Origin: Anaerosacchariphilus polymeriproducens
Lineage (GTDB): Bacteria; Bacillota; Clostridia; Lachnospirales; Lachnospiraceae
Length of the DNA: 64,000 nucleotides
Direction of reading: 5' to 3'
Assembly: GCF_003363435.1 (NCBI RefSeq)
Contig: NZ_QRCT01000014.1
Coordinates: 1 to 64,000, forward strand
Below the pieces are notes generated by a model. That model was not told the origin of the DNA and ran no database searches. It saw only the letters and a list, made by a program, of their open reading frames with translations. A program made the translations under genes and the position numbers. Numbering within the stretch: position 1 is the first letter of the stretch; the number at the start of each line of letters is the position of its first letter. Positions 54,323 to 64,000 of this stretch are shown in pieces.

Positions 54323-56548
54323 TCATTCAAAATCTTTAAAATCTATTTCTTCTTCAGCTATATTATAAATATCAATTCTATTTTCGACCTCAATCTTATT
54401 TACAAGCCAGCCCCTTAAAGAACAATTCTTTATAAATTCATCTATTCTATTAACACCATTTATTTCTTTCAAAGTTACCACAATTGCAAATTTTATTCCT
54501 TCTCCATATTTTTTATTTAATCTTTCTTTTGTTTTTAAACTTACCCCCCATAATCCCTTACCATAGACCTCCTTAGCACGACTTCTTTGTGTATATACCT
54601 CTCTTATATGTTTAATGTTATCCCATTTTCTAAACAATTTACGTGCATCCTCTTCAAATACAAAATGCTCAGTTTCATCTGTTTGATAATTATTGTTAAT
54701 TGGTTTTATTTTATTATTTAACCTTCCAAATGATATATCTAGTTCTGTATTTGTATAATCTACACCTTGATTTCTATTGCAACAGGGGAAGTAGCATAAT
54801 GTAGCTTTTGCAACAAATGGATGCTTTTTCTTATTAATTGGAATTGGAATATTATAATTGTATGTATCATATTTTTCTGAAACTCCTGATAATATAAACT
54901 GTATTTCATCATTAGATGAATGAATAATATCATCTATTTTTATAGGAACTGTTCCATATCCAACTAAAGACGCTTCTTCCTCTTGCTTATTCCATCCAGT
55001 TGAGGCATTTATAATCAGAGCTTTAGCAACCTCTCTACTTAATCCTAATATATCTATCAAATAAGACATTTTCCTTGCTATCCAAGGAGCTGCAAATGAA
55101 GTACCCTTAACAAACGCTTCACCCATTGGAGTACATACTCTTATTAAATTTCTTCCATCTCCACCATAATAACAAACATCTGGTTTTGTAAAGAATGATA
55201 ATACTGGTCCTTTTCTAGAATATGATGCTGCTTTTTTTTCAAAATTTACTGAATTAATAACTAATGAATTTATAGAATCTGCTGGTGCTCCAATAAATTT
55301 TCGTATTTTTTCTTCCGAAGATTGGTTTGTTCCAGCGATAATAAAAATCACATCATTCTCATATTGAATTTTATCAAGTATTGCTGCTTCTGGAGAAATA
55401 AAGTTTTTATTGATCTCTAATTTTGAACCTAAAGATAAATTCCATACTTTTATATCCTTATTTTTAGATATTATTTCATTTATATCTCTTAAAATAGCAA
55501 AAGAACTAAATTGATTTCCAGCGGCTACCCCAAAATGTCTTACACGAAATCTTCCGCAACCATCATCCATTTGTGGATTAAACGATGGTCCATCTACAAT
55601 TATTGAAGATACTGCTGTACCATGTTCATAATCTTTACTTGACAGTGGAATGTCTTTTGATAACATATTGGTAAACTCCACCCATTCTGAAAAATATACA
55701 TTCTCATCAAACATAGTATCTATAACTCCAATTGTCGGTTCATTCACAGGAGAAGGTATTTTTATTTCTTCTTTTTCACAAAAATCAAAATCATCTTTTG
55801 TAAGTTCAGTGATATTATGCACGGCCATCGAAATCAAAAAAGGAGCCTTTTGTTTTAAAACATTAAGTTCATCTGGGCGCAAAAGTAGTGTTGTATTATC
55901 CATTACCCTTGTAAATTGTAAATTCATACCCAGCTTTCCCATTAACTCTACTGCACTTTTTTCTGTTTTATATATTGTAATTAATGAATCTTCTTTAAAT
56001 TCTAATTGCTCATCAACTAAAATACCAAATTTTTCTACATAGTAAGAATCTACAATAACTTTTAAAAAATTAGTTTTTGCAATTTCTGTAGGGTTAAATA
56101 CAATCTGTTTCATGTTTATTTTTTTTATAGTATCACAATTTATTTCTCCTCCAAATGTATGATTCAATATTTGAAGACATGATTGAAGACGAATAATTGA
56201 CTCCTCTATTAATTCTATTGTGAGATAATGCGTTATAATATGTTTTGGAGATTTACTTTCACTAAATCTTGCACCAACAATAGTACTGTTAGCGGAAATA
56301 TTTCCTTTTGTTAACAATCCATTGATTCTATTACTTTTTGCAGCCACTTTATTATAATAGACACTTATTAATGCTCCAGAAAAAAGAGTATCTTTTTCCC
56401 AATACTTCTTTAGCTCTATAAGATCATTGCAAAGTTTTTTCAACTTTGTTACTTTTACTACTTTTCCACTCGGTAAATTTGGTGGTCCTGGTTTGGAATT
56501 ATTTGGTGCCTGTTCAAATGTCCCCTTAAGTTGTAATACATTATTCAT
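54323..56548 (-). CDS. ietS: IetS-type subtilisin-like serine protease
   Basis: A 741-residue protein. The S8 protease core has the triad Asp277 in TIGVIDT, His309 in EHGTAVSSII and Ser484 in KGTSFAAPW, with the oxyanion Asn in AGTNQS. It lacks a signal peptide and carries a 270-residue N-terminal region plus a 200-residue C-terminal region, so it acts in the cytoplasm. It follows the AAA ATPase gene by 4 bases. An AAA ATPase plus cytoplasmic subtilase is the IetAS arrangement, first described in plasmid exclusion in Agrobacterium and later as an anti-phage system. Assignment is from architecture and order. Confidence 0.82.
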   Translation of the reverse strand: MNNVLQLKGTFEQAPNNSKPGPPNLPSGKVVKVTKLKKLCNDLIELKKYWEKDTLFSGALISVYYNKVAAKSNRINGLLTKGNISANSTIVGARFSESKSPKHIITHYLTIELIEESIIRLQSCLQILNHTFGGEINCDTIKKINMKQIVFNPTEIAKTNFLKVIVDSYYVEKFGILVDEQLEFKEDSLITIYKTEKSAVELMGKLGMNLQFTRVMDNTTLLLRPDELNVLKQKAPFLISMAVHNITELTKDDFDFCEKEEIKIPSPVNEPTIGVIDTMFDENVYFSEWVEFTNMLSKDIPLSSKDYEHGTAVSSIIVDGPSFNPQMDDGCGRFRVRHFGVAAGNQFSSFAILRDINEIISKNKDIKVWNLSLGSKLEINKNFISPEAAILDKIQYENDVIFIIAGTNQSSEEKIRKFIGAPADSINSLVINSVNFEKKAASYSRKGPVLSFFTKPDVCYYGGDGRNLIRVCTPMGEAFVKGTSFAAPWIARKMSYLIDILGLSREVAKALIINASTGWNKQEEEASLVGYGTVPIKIDDIIHSSNDEIQFILSGVSEKYDTYNYNIPIPINKKKHPFVAKATLCYFPCCNRNQGVDYTNTELDISFGRLNNKIKPINNNYQTDETEHFVFEEDARKLFRKWDNIKHIREVYTQRSRAKEVYGKGLWGVSLKTKERLNKKYGEGIKFAIVVTLKEINGVNRIDEFIKNCSLRGWLVNKIEVENRIDIYNIAEEEIDFKDFE

Positions 56549-56552
56549 ATAG

Positions 56553-57584
56553 CTACTCCTTTAGTTCTCTAGAAACTTGGCTTTTTGATACTCCAGTCAA
56601 AATTTCAATTTCTCTTACTGTGAATCCTTTTTCTTGTAGATCTTTAAGACTCAAATCTGTTTTATATATTGCATTAAAAAGTCTTTTTAAATAATCATAT
56701 TCTGCGCCAGGAGCACTAAATGCTAGTGATGTTTTTATCAAATTTTTTAATTCTCCTGGGTATGGAATTTGTTCAAATAAAGAAATTATTTTTTTAAATA
56801 ACCTCATATTTCTTCCAACTGATTTAAATTTAGGTAACATTTCATTTAATATTATCTCAGCAATATCCAATAAATCATCGCGTGTATAATTACTGAAATC
56901 AATAACTGAATCAAATCTTCTAACCAATGCCTTATCAAATGATTTATATAAATTTGTTGTTGCTATTAAAACTACTTTATCACTCAAACCATCTAGTCCT
57001 TTTAAAACAGAAGATGTTGCTCTCCCCATTTCTCTCAAATCATTTGAATTAATCCTATCTATTGCTATTGCATCAATTTCATCAAATAAGACTATAACTT
57101 TTTCAGGATGAGATAGATTTGCAATTTCTTGAAAAAGACTAGATATATTTTTTGATGTTTGCCCAAGTTTACTGTCAACTACCAAATCAAAATCGACAAC
57201 AAATAATTCTCTTTCAAGTATACGAGCTATTTGTTTTGCAGTCTCTGTTTTCCCTGTTCCAGGTGGACCTTCGAATAAAAATTTATTAACTCCAACATTA
57301 TGTCCAACTGCATTAACAATGCCTAAAATATTATCTTTAATAACATCGGGTAACGGAAGGGCTTCTGTATTTGTATCTACAAATCTAAAATACTTATAAT
57401 CTTCACTATCCATTTGGGGCGAGAAAGTATTTGCATCTGACAAGAGCGCCATAATATATTCTGAAAGTTGATAATTCCCTATATTATCAAAATATTTTGC
57501 AATTTCATATGCTTCATTTCTAAATGCATTGTCATTTTTTTCCGCATAATATTTTATTAAATTTAAAACGTTCTTTTTTTTCAT
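56553..57584 (-). CDS. ietA: IetA-type AAA ATPase
   Basis: About 343 residues from the ATG at 57584; the GTG at 57593 belongs to the GAGGTG ribosome site. Walker A is FEGPPGTGKTETAKQIA (about residue 110), Walker B VIVLFDEIDAIAID, and sensor and arginine-finger motifs follow (LIATTNLYKSFDKALVRRFD). The C-terminus ends in an HTH-like VREIEILTGVSKSQVSREL. It is the first gene of the pair with the subtilase, has its own promoter, and would unfold or hand over targets to, or gate, the protease. Confidence 0.85.
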   Translation of the reverse strand: MKKKNVLNLIKYYAEKNDNAFRNEAYEIAKYFDNIGNYQLSEYIMALLSDANTFSPQMDSEDYKYFRFVDTNTEALPLPDVIKDNILGIVNAVGHNVGVNKFLFEGPPGTGKTETAKQIARILERELFVVDFDLVVDSKLGQTSKNISSLFQEIANLSHPEKVIVLFDEIDAIAIDRINSNDLREMGRATSSVLKGLDGLSDKVVLIATTNLYKSFDKALVRRFDSVIDFSNYTRDDLLDIAEIILNEMLPKFKSVGRNMRLFKKIISLFEQIPYPGELKNLIKTSLAFSAPGAEYDYLKRLFNAIYKTDLSLKDLQEKGFTVREIEILTGVSKSQVSRELKE

Positions 57585-57602
57585 ATTCTTCACCTCATAA
57601 AC

Positions 57603-57631
57603 ATTCTAATACCAACGGGACTAAAAGTCAA
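57603..57631 (-). promoter_or_regulatory. Promoter of the ietAS operon
   Basis: Minus strand TTGACT (57626-57631), 17 bases, TAGAAT (57603-57608), about 12 bases before the ribosome site. AATATT and GTCCC elements repeat just upstream. Confidence 0.7.
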
Positions 57632-57679
57632 TATTTGGGACAATATTTTTATTTTTTAATGATGTACGAAAAATAAAAC

Positions 57680-57719
57680 AAGGACATCTTTTCAAAATCT
57701 CTTTCAAAAAAATGTCCTT
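57680..57719 (-). terminator. Terminator between lysS and the ietAS operon
   Basis: AAGGACAT (57680-57687) and ATGTCCTT (57712-57719) with a 24-base loop; on the minus strand it is followed by GTTTTATTTTT. It ends the housekeeping transcript and insulates ietA. Confidence 0.75.
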
Positions 57720-57762
57720 AATAGGTACAAAATTATTAAATTAATCTTTGAATACAAATACA

Positions 57763-57835
57763 TATTATCAAGTACTATACACTATATATTTGCTGTACTC
57801 TGTACTAACCAAGTACTTCAAACCCTTGATTTTCT
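57763..57835. repeat. Right copy of the lysS-proximal direct repeat
   Basis: TATTATCAAGTAC (57763-57775) and TTTGCTGTACT (57789-57799) match 52184-52196 and 52220-52230 in order and strand, about 5.6 kb apart. It lies immediately next to the lysS stop, which makes it a likely junction of an inserted element. Confidence 0.6.
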
Positions 57836-57840
57836 TGAGT

Positions 57841-59331
57841 CTATTTATCCAAGCTCTTCATCGTAGGGAACAACAACACATCACGAATTGCCGGCGAATC
57901 AGTTAACAGCATAACAAGTCGATCGATTCCAATCCCGATACCCCCAGTAGGCGGCATACCATGTTCTAATGCATTCAAGAAATCTTCATCTACGCTATTC
58001 GCTTCTTCATCTCCCAACGCTTTCAATTCTTCCTGCGCTTCAAACCGTTCTCTCTGATCAATCGGATCATTCAACTCAGAGAAAGCATTCGCCATTTCTC
58101 TTTGAGTAATAAACAATTCGAATCGTTCCGTATAATCAGGATCTGTAGGTTTTTTCTTAGCCAGTGGAGAAATTTCCACCGGATGATCCATAATGAACGT
58201 AGGTTGAATCAATTTTTCTTCCACAAACTCTTCGAATAACAAATTCAAAATATCGCCCTTTTTGTGTCTGGCTTCATAATGAACCTCATGTTTATCTGCA
58301 ATTGCTTTCGCTTCTTCATCCGTCTTAACCGTACTAAAGTCAATATTTGCATACTTCATAACCGCATCGACCATAGTGAGACGCTCAAACGGTTTTGCTA
58401 AATCAATTTCAACATCTCCATATTGAATCTGAGTCGTACCTAAAACTTCTTGCGCCACATGACGGAATACATTTTCACATAAATCCATCATCCCATAATA
58501 ATCAGTATAAGCTTGATACAATTCTAATAATGTGAACTCCGGATTATGTCTGACAGATAAGCCTTCATTACGGAACACACGCCCAATCTCATAAACTTTC
58601 TCAAGTCCACCTACAATTAATCTCTTCAGATATAATTCAAGAGAAATTCTTAAATGTACATCTTCATCCAATGCATTATAATGTGTATCGAATGGTCTTG
58701 CTGCAGCTCCTCCTGCATTCGGCACCAACATAGGTGTTTCCACTTCCATAAATCCTTGTCCATCCAGGTAATGGCGTATGGAACTTATGATTTTAGAACG
58801 TTTAATGAAAGTATCTTTGACTTCCTGGTTCATAATTAAATCAACATACCTTTGACGATATCTGATATCTGTATTAGTCAGTCCGTGGAATTTTTCAGGT
58901 AATATCTGTAAGCTCTTAGAAAGTAATTTCACCTCAGATGCATGAATAGAAATTTCTCCTGTTTTGGTTTTAAAGACTTCCCCTTTAATACCTACAATAT
59001 CCCCGATATCCATCTTCTTAAAATCTTTATAATGATCTTCACCTATTTCGTCTCTGGCTACATAAGACTGGATATTTCCTTCTAAATCCTGAACATTACA
59101 AAAAGATGCTTTTCCCATAACACGCTTCGTCATAATTCGTCCTGCTATGGAAACCGCATTTCCTTCTAATGTATCAAAATTATCTTTAATTTCTTGACTA
59201 TGGTGAGTTACATCATATTTCATGATTTCGAATGGATTCTTTCCATTATCCTGTAACTCTTTAAGCTTTTCACGGCGAACCTTTAATAGCTGATTAATGT
59301 CTTGTTGCTGTCCATTCTTTTGTTCTGACAA
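57841..59331 (-). CDS. lysS: Lysyl-tRNA synthetase, class II
   Basis: A 496-residue enzyme charging tRNA-Lys. The N-terminal OB fold ([19 protein letters not shown]) is followed by the class II core with motif 2 [15 protein letters not shown] and motif 3 [15 protein letters not shown]. The start is TTG at 59331 with GGGAG 10 bases upstream; no ATG is nearby. It is 14 bases after greA. Its 3' end borders the accessory island. Confidence 0.97.
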   Translation of the reverse strand: MSEQKNGQQQDINQLLKVRREKLKELQDNGKNPFEIMKYDVTHHSQEIKDNFDTLEGNAVSIAGRIMTKRVMGKASFCNVQDLEGNIQSYVARDEIGEDHYKDFKKMDIGDIVGIKGEVFKTKTGEISIHASEVKLLSKSLQILPEKFHGLTNTDIRYRQRYVDLIMNQEVKDTFIKRSKIISSIRHYLDGQGFMEVETPMLVPNAGGAAARPFDTHYNALDEDVHLRISLELYLKRLIVGGLEKVYEIGRVFRNEGLSVRHNPEFTLLELYQAYTDYYGMMDLCENVFRHVAQEVLGTTQIQYGDVEIDLAKPFERLTMVDAVMKYANIDFSTVKTDEEAKAIADKHEVHYEARHKKGDILNLLFEEFVEEKLIQPTFIMDHPVEISPLAKKKPTDPDYTERFELFITQREMANAFSELNDPIDQRERFEAQEELKALGDEEANSVDEDFLNALEHGMPPTGGIGIGIDRLVMLLTDSPAIRDVLLFPTMKSLDK

Positions 59332-59345
59332 TTTTTTTCACTCCC

Positions 59346-59828
59346 TTAATTGGATCTTTGAATCTCTAATACTTTGTATTCAACAATCCCTGCTTGCGTT
59401 TCTGCTGTTACGGTATCTCCCACTTTTGCCCCGATAAGAGCTTTCCCTACAGGAGATTCATTCGATATTTTACCTTGTAAGCTATTGGCCTCCATAGATC
59501 CTACAATTTTAAATTCTATTTCTTCTTCAAACTCACAATCATAAACTTTTATTTTACAACCTACATTTATTTTGTCTAAATCGATTTCATCTTCTACTAT
59601 TACTTCTGCATTTTTTAGGATTTTTTCAATTTCTTCAATTCTAGCTTCGATGTCTCTTTGCTCATCCTTTGCAGCATCATATTCAGCATTTTCAGATAAA
59701 TCCCCTTGCTCTCTGGCTTCCTTAATTTTCTGAGCTACTTCTTTTCGCTTCACTACTTTCAGGTTTTGAATTTCTTCCTCTAATTTTTTAAGTCCCTCGT
59801 AAGTAAGTAAGTTTTTCTTTTCTTCCAT
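59346..59828 (-). CDS. greA: Transcription elongation factor GreA
   Basis: A 160-residue factor. The N-terminal coiled coil carries the acidic tip [15 protein letters not shown], which promotes RNA cleavage by backtracked RNA polymerase, and the C-terminal FKBP-like domain reads [18 protein letters not shown]. Normal length. It lies between dusB and lysS in the same direction. A 150-base gap precedes it. Confidence 0.96.
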   Translation of the reverse strand: MEEKKNLLTYEGLKKLEEEIQNLKVVKRKEVAQKIKEAREQGDLSENAEYDAAKDEQRDIEARIEEIEKILKNAEVIVEDEIDLDKINVGCKIKVYDCEFEEEIEFKIVGSMEANSLQGKISNESPVGKALIGAKVGDTVTAETQAGIVEYKVLEIQRSN

Positions 59829-59978
59829 GCTTATTCCGCCCTTTCGAATGATCTATATTTTATACCAATCATACATATTAACAATCTCAGTATTATAACT
59901 TAAAGGTGTTTCTATGTCAAGATACTAATTTATCTTTTCCTGTTATCAATTTCTTATTCCCAAAAAGACAGTTAGTGA

Positions 59979-60956
59979 CTATAGAAACGTATTCAACAAA
60001 GTTTCTAACTGTTCATAATTTTCTACCTTATTTACCTGATTTCTTAACTGTGCTGAATGAGGAAAACCACTGATATACCATGCTACATGTTTTCTCATTT
60101 CCCGAATTCCAATAAAGTCTCCTTTATATCGGATCAGCAAATCAGCATGGCGCAAAATCATTTCCTTCATCTCTTGACAGGTTGGTTTTTCTATCAATTC
60201 ACCTGTTTCAAAATAGCCAAGAATTTGTTTAAATAACCATGGATTCCCTCGGACTCCGCGTGCAATCATGATTCCATCACAGCCAGTCTCTTTCTTCAAA
60301 CGAACCGCATCCATTGGTGTTAAAACATCCCCATTTCCAATCACCGGAATACTTAATGCTTCTTTCACTTGACGTATGATTTCCCAATCTGCCTTTCCGG
60401 AATAATATTGTTCTCTAGTTCTACCGTGAACCGATACCGCTGATGCTCCACAGGCTTCTGCAATCCTGGCAATTTCTACCGCATTAATATTGTTATCGTC
60501 AAATCCCTTCCGAATCTTAACTGTTACAGGCTTTTTTATTGCTTTTACTGTCTTTGTAACAATGTCTTCCACCAGTTTTGGATTTTTCATTAAGGCTGAG
60601 CCATCCCCATTATTTACAATTTTAGGTACCGGACATCCCATATTAATATCCAGAATATCAAATGGTCTTTCTTCAATTTCTTTCGCTATCTCACTGATTA
60701 CTGTAGGATCTGAACCAAATAGTTGAAGGGAGACCGGTCTTTCTCTTTCATCAATCTGCATAAGTGAAATTGTTTTTTTATTTCGATATTGAATCGCTTT
60801 AGCACTTATCATTTCCATACATATAAGACCTGCACCCTGTTCTTTGCAAAGTAAGCGAAATGGCAGATCGGTCACACCTGCCATTGGCGCCAATATTAAA
60901 TTATTCTCTAATGTTACATTCCCGATTTTTAATTCATTCGTTCCTATTTGTTTCAT
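59979..60956 (-). CDS. dusB: tRNA-dihydrouridine synthase
   Basis: A 325-residue FMN enzyme reducing uridines of tRNA. It shows LAPMAGVTDLPFRLLCKEQG, DINMGCPVPKIVNNGDGSAL with the catalytic cysteine nearby, VKIRKGFD, and the GNGDV/ARGVRGNPW phosphate-binding motifs. Five bases after coaX, so in the same operon. The sub-type name is by similarity to Gram-positive DusB. Confidence 0.94.
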   Translation of the reverse strand: MKQIGTNELKIGNVTLENNLILAPMAGVTDLPFRLLCKEQGAGLICMEMISAKAIQYRNKKTISLMQIDERERPVSLQLFGSDPTVISEIAKEIEERPFDILDINMGCPVPKIVNNGDGSALMKNPKLVEDIVTKTVKAIKKPVTVKIRKGFDDNNINAVEIARIAEACGASAVSVHGRTREQYYSGKADWEIIRQVKEALSIPVIGNGDVLTPMDAVRLKKETGCDGIMIARGVRGNPWLFKQILGYFETGELIEKPTCQEMKEMILRHADLLIRYKGDFIGIREMRKHVAWYISGFPHSAQLRNQVNKVENYEQLETLLNTFL

Positions 60957-60961
60957 CTCTT

Positions 60962-61732
60962 TTACTTTCTTTGTTTATCATATATAAAACGCATTCCCTG
61001 TAAAGTCAGATCCGGATTATAAATATCAATAGATTTTGTTTCTTTTGCAATCACTGCTCCCAACCCGCCTGTTGCAACTGTTGTGATATTACGAATGCCG
61101 GATTCTCTTTTCATACATTCAATGATGTATTCAGTCTGACCAATCTGTCCATATACAAGACCGGCCTGCATACTTGTAATTGTTTCTTTTGCAAGGATAG
61201 ACGCTGGTTTCATAATTTCAATCTCTGGCAGCTTCGCTGCTTCCTTCCACAAAGACATCGCAGAAGTCCGAATTCCCGGCGCAGTGACTCCAGCTATAAA
61301 CTCATCTGCCTCGTTAATCATATCATATGTCGTTGCGGTCCCAAAATCTACAACAATTATTGGTCCGCCGTATAATTCTTTGGCACCTACCACATCCACA
61401 ATCCGGTCTGCTCCTAATTGCTTCGGATTTTCCACTTTCAATTTGATACCTGTTTTAATTCCTGCCTCTACAACAATAGGCGTAATATTTAAATATTTTA
61501 TCATTCCACTTAAAAGTGAATGCATGATATTAGGCACAACTGAAGCCACAATGATATCCTTTATGTCATTTACTTCAATATTCCTATGTTCCAATAAATC
61601 ACAAATACAGATACCAAACTCATCAGAGGTTCGTTGCATTTTAGTCGTTACTCGAAACTTTGCAATTAAATCTTTTTTATTAAAAACACCAAGTGTTATA
61701 TTAGTATTCCCAACATCAATTACTAATAACAT
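60962..61732 (-). CDS. coaX: Type III pantothenate kinase
   Basis: About 256 residues from the ATG at 61732 ([11 protein letters not shown]), where AAGGAGGAG lies 4 bases before; the longer frame from 61768 is unsupported. It catalyses the first step of coenzyme A synthesis. ASKHA-fold motifs: [31 protein letters not shown], and [10 protein letters not shown]. It needs a monovalent cation. It lies between the DUF6145-like gene and dusB. Confidence 0.95.
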   Translation of the reverse strand: MLLVIDVGNTNITLGVFNKKDLIAKFRVTTKMQRTSDEFGICICDLLEHRNIEVNDIKDIIVASVVPNIMHSLLSGMIKYLNITPIVVEAGIKTGIKLKVENPKQLGADRIVDVVGAKELYGGPIIVVDFGTATTYDMINEADEFIAGVTAPGIRTSAMSLWKEAAKLPEIEIMKPASILAKETITSMQAGLVYGQIGQTEYIIECMKRESGIRNITTVATGGLGAVIAKETKSIDIYNPDLTLQGMRFIYDKQRK

Positions 61733-61742
61733 AGTCTCCTCC

Positions 61743-62078
61743 TTATTCAGTTTCCAGATCTTGTCCAAGGAAAAACACTTGATAAAACATTTGTAATGCT
61801 TCTAGCAAATCTCCTTTGGTCTTTTGAATTTCTTTTATCTTAAGTCCACTTCCTATTTCATCAAAATAACACTCATTTTCATGGGTGACCTCAAATGTCA
61901 ACTCTCCTTCTTCATTAAAAATCAAAGTAAGAATTCCACCCACTTCTTCTGTATATAAAACACACATAATCTTCAATTCGTCTTTCACCTGTGCCGGTAA
62001 AGCTTCAAAATCTTCATTTAGATAATATTTCTTTTTGTATGAATTTGCTCCACATAGAACGACTTTTTCCTGATACAT
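61743..62078 (-). CDS. DUF6145-like small protein
   Basis: About 111 residues from the ATG at 62078 ([20 protein letters not shown]), with AAAGGAG upstream; a longer frame to 62102 overlaps the birA stop. Soluble, acidic, one alpha/beta domain with [20 protein letters not shown] and a C-terminal helix. The family, as I recall it, is restricted to Lachnospiraceae-like bacteria and found next to coaX and birA. No function known. Confidence 0.75.
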   Translation of the reverse strand: MYQEKVVLCGANSYKKKYYLNEDFEALPAQVKDELKIMCVLYTEEVGGILTLIFNEEGELTFEVTHENECYFDEIGSGLKIKEIQKTKGDLLEALQMFYQVFFLGQDLETE

Positions 62079-62098
62079 ATTAACTCCTTTTTGATTTC

Positions 62099-63079
62099 TC
62101 ACACATATCCATATAATCCCCGCACAGAAACTTCGCCTGCATATACAAGTACTTTTGTTCCATCCTGCTGCCTGATAATAAGTTCGCCCCTAGAGGTAAT
62201 CCCTTCAGATACTCCGAAATACTCTCCCTCTTGTTGCGTAACTTTAACCTCTTGATTCAGATTAATTAAATGGCTGTCATACTCATCCTGCAATAATGAC
62301 ATATCCTCCGTCTCCATGAATTTATCATAATATGTTTCAAAACATTCCATGACCTTTACAATAAGCCTGGCACGATTGTAACTTTGATTTCCTTCTAATT
62401 TTAATGAAGTTGCCATTTTTGAAATAACTTCCGGGAAATAATCTGTATTAACGTTAATGCCAACTCCAACTACAATATGGTTGATATAATCTATTTGAGC
62501 ACTCATCTCTGTAAGTATTCCACAAACCTTCTTTTTATGAATGACTAGATCGTTGGGCCATTTAATCTCTCCTTCTAATCCGGTCACTTCCCGGCAGGCT
62601 TTCAAAACACTCAGTGCCATGACCAGAGTGAGCATAGATGCATTGGCCGGAATTATATCCGGTTTCAAAATAACGGACATCCATATACCTGTCCCGGAAG
62701 GAGATTCCCACGTTCTTCCTCTGCGTCCTCTACCCGAATTTTGTTTGTCTGCCACTACTAAAGTTCCATGTATGGCACCTTCTTCTGCAAGTTGTTTGGC
62801 TGTAGTATTCGTAGAATCTACTTCATCATAAAATTTTACACTTTTACCTGCCCACTGCGTATTCATTAGGCTTCCTAATTCTTCCTGAGAAATTTTTTCA
62901 GGATAATCAATCAGCCTATAACCTTTATTCCTTACAGCTTCTATTACATAACCTTCTTCTTCTAATTTGCGGATTGCTTTCCAGACAGCAGTTCGTGATA
63001 CCCCAAATTGTTCACAGAGCTGTTGTCCTGATATGTAATCCTTACTTTCCCGTAATGCTTTTAAAATTTCCGTTTTCAT
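62099..63079 (-). CDS. birA: Bifunctional biotin ligase/repressor BirA
   Basis: About 326 residues from the ATG at 63079, which overlaps the stop of the preceding gene (TAATG) and has GGAG 6 bases upstream. An N-terminal winged HTH (EILKALRESKDYISGQQLCE, SRTAVWKAIRKLEEEGYVI) is followed by the ligase domain with GRGRRGR and KWPNDL motifs and a C-terminal SH3-like cap. It loads biotin on carboxylases and represses biotin genes. Confidence 0.95.
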   Translation of the reverse strand: MKTEILKALRESKDYISGQQLCEQFGVSRTAVWKAIRKLEEEGYVIEAVRNKGYRLIDYPEKISQEELGSLMNTQWAGKSVKFYDEVDSTNTTAKQLAEEGAIHGTLVVADKQNSGRGRRGRTWESPSGTGIWMSVILKPDIIPANASMLTLVMALSVLKACREVTGLEGEIKWPNDLVIHKKKVCGILTEMSAQIDYINHIVVGVGINVNTDYFPEVISKMATSLKLEGNQSYNRARLIVKVMECFETYYDKFMETEDMSLLQDEYDSHLINLNQEVKVTQQEGEYFGVSEGITSRGELIIRQQDGTKVLVYAGEVSVRGLYGYV

Positions 63080-63351
63080 TAATTTCTCCATAAATTTATT
63101 ATTGAAATGATAGCTCCTCCTTGAAGAGTAAATCCGGCAATCCAATATATTATAGTGGAAATACGACGCCTTTTTATATCACTCTTTGCAGCAGCTAATA
63201 AATTCATCATACCACCTAAGCAAAGGATACCAGGAATCATGATTATATGGGCTTTAAAATCCAGGAATAATACAATAGTCATACCCAGGATTATAAATCC
63301 AATCACAAAATTAATGATATCAAATAAAAAAATTTCTTTTTTTCTCTCCAT
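63079..63351 (-). CDS. Small membrane protein
   Basis: A 90-residue protein with three hydrophobic segments (residues 8-30, 34-52 and 66-86) separated by a basic loop (KSDIKRRRIS). It begins 1 base after the argF stop and overlaps birA by one base, so it is translated with both. The family is not recognised; it is of the kind often placed in this housekeeping block. Confidence 0.75.
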   Translation of the reverse strand: MERKKEIFLFDIINFVIGFIILGMTIVLFLDFKAHIIMIPGILCLGGMMNLLAAAKSDIKRRRISTIIYWIAGFTLQGGAIISIINLWRN

Positions 63352-63352
63352 A

Positions 63353-64000
63353 CTACTCTCCTAAAGTAGCTACCATTACTGCTTTAATTGTATGCATTCT
63401 GTTCTCTGCTTCATCAAACACAAGAGATTTATCAGATTCAAAGACTTCTTCCGTGACTTCATTTCCCTTAACAGCTGGAAGACAATGAAGAAAGATTGTA
63501 GAATCTTTGTCTGTCTTATCCATTAATTCTTTATTGATCTGATAAGGTTTTAAAATTGCTATACGCTCTGCAGCCTTATCTTCTTCTCCCATAGAACACC
63601 AAACATCTGTATATAATACATCCGCACCTTTCACCTGCTCTATATCCTCTGTAATAGTAATATTGCTGCCCGATTCTTTCGCATATTCTTTACAAAGCTC
63701 TGTCAAATCTCCTGTAGGCCACAAAGTCTCCGGCGCAATAATCGAAAAATTAATACCTAATTTGGCTGCTCCAATCATCAGACTATTGGCCATATTATTT
63801 CTTCCATCACCCAAATATACAAAATTAAGACCTTTTAAGTAACCAAAATGTTCTTTCATCGTTAGAAAATCTGCAAGTATCTGCGTAGGATGATACTCAT
63901 CTGTAAGTCCATTCCATACCGGTACATTGCTATATTTTGCAAGTTTTTCTACAGTCTCATGTTTGAATCCACGAAATTCAATCCCATCAAACATACGCCC
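63353..64000 (-). CDS. argF: Ornithine carbamoyltransferase (partial, 5' end outside window)
   Basis: The C-terminal part of OTCase, which joins carbamoyl phosphate and ornithine to citrulline in arginine synthesis. Visible motifs: [11 protein letters not shown] near the carbamoyl phosphate site, [14 protein letters not shown], and the ornithine-binding HCLPA loop; the N-terminal STRT motif lies beyond the window. The frame is open to position 64000. It is the first gene seen of the housekeeping operon. Confidence 0.95.
   Translation of the reverse strand, partial: GRMFDGIEFRGFKHETVEKLAKYSNVPVWNGLTDEYHPTQILADFLTMKEHFGYLKGLNFVYLGDGRNNMANSLMIGAAKLGINFSIIAPETLWPTGDLTELCKEYAKESGSNITITEDIEQVKGADVLYTDVWCSMGEEDKAAERIAILKPYQINKELMDKTDKDSTIFLHCLPAVKGNEVTEEVFESDKSLVFDEAENRMHTIKAVMVATLGE

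Overview
The window is AT-rich DNA from a Gram-positive, low-GC bacterium. The best fit is a gut Clostridia of the Lachnospiraceae type. Support comes from strong AGGAGG-type ribosome sites, sigma-A promoters, Gram-positive lipoproteins, a type VII (ESX-b/LXG) secretion effector locus, and a housekeeping block argF - small membrane protein - birA - DUF6145-like - coaX - dusB - greA - lysS. No tRNA, rRNA or CRISPR array was seen. The window begins at the 3' end of an HNH-like toxin gene and ends inside argF.

Layout. 0-11 kb is an interbacterial-competition region. It holds a solo HNH/GHH-type toxin domain, a GNAT acetyltransferase, and an LXG effector operon (two small helical partner proteins, then a full LXG effector). 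The operon is followed by four intact tandem copies of a gene for a lipoprotein built of seven RCC1-like blades, interleaved with two broken copies of the effector tail. A decayed fifth lipoprotein copy lies at the left end. 11-17.5 kb carries an esterase with a possible two-hairpin leader switch, a sodium/solute symporter, a LysR regulator and metE. 17.5-22 kb is a beta-glucoside module (RpiR regulator, EIIBCA PTS permease, 6-phospho-beta-glucosidase). 22-24.5 kb is a MerR-controlled aldo/keto reductase-CMD pair with a textbook 19-bp-spacer promoter. 24.6-32.5 kb is a run of small genes: lipoprotein, ABM-domain protein, exported beta-carbonic anhydrase, AraC, MerR/GyrI, nitroreductase-TetR and DUF6544-MarR. 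32.8-39.3 kb is a LacI-controlled maltodextrin operon (malF, malG, malE, GH13 glycosidase) without its own ATPase gene.

39.4-57.8 kb, downstream of lysS, is an accessory/defence island. From left to right it holds a DUF4062 protein with a long helical C-terminus; a NUDIX hydrolase and a PLD-DEAD/DEAH-DUF3427 helicase (probably one operon with the DUF4062 gene); a PadR-DUF2812 pair; an IS1182 remnant; a DUF6788/AAA/DUF4143 ATPase with a 49-residue partner ORF; a nonsense-broken orphan gene; an ankyrin protein; a Phd-RelE toxin-antitoxin pair; a frameshifted PIN-domain (DUF4935-like) gene; a zinc-ribbon protein; and an IetAS-type AAA ATPase/subtilase pair. The IetAS segment is bracketed by collinear direct repeats about 5.6 kb apart, and a short copy of the lysS 3' end sits just outside the left repeat. 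This looks like the scar of site-specific insertion at the lysS 3' end. No integrase is present in the window.

57.8-64 kb is the ordinary housekeeping block.

The two least ordinary parts are the effector-tail/propeller-lipoprotein array, where surface propellers may serve as immunity or decoy proteins for a T7SS effector, and the lysS-linked island with its unassigned DUF4062-NUDIX-helicase operon. Functional statements beyond domain recognition are inference.
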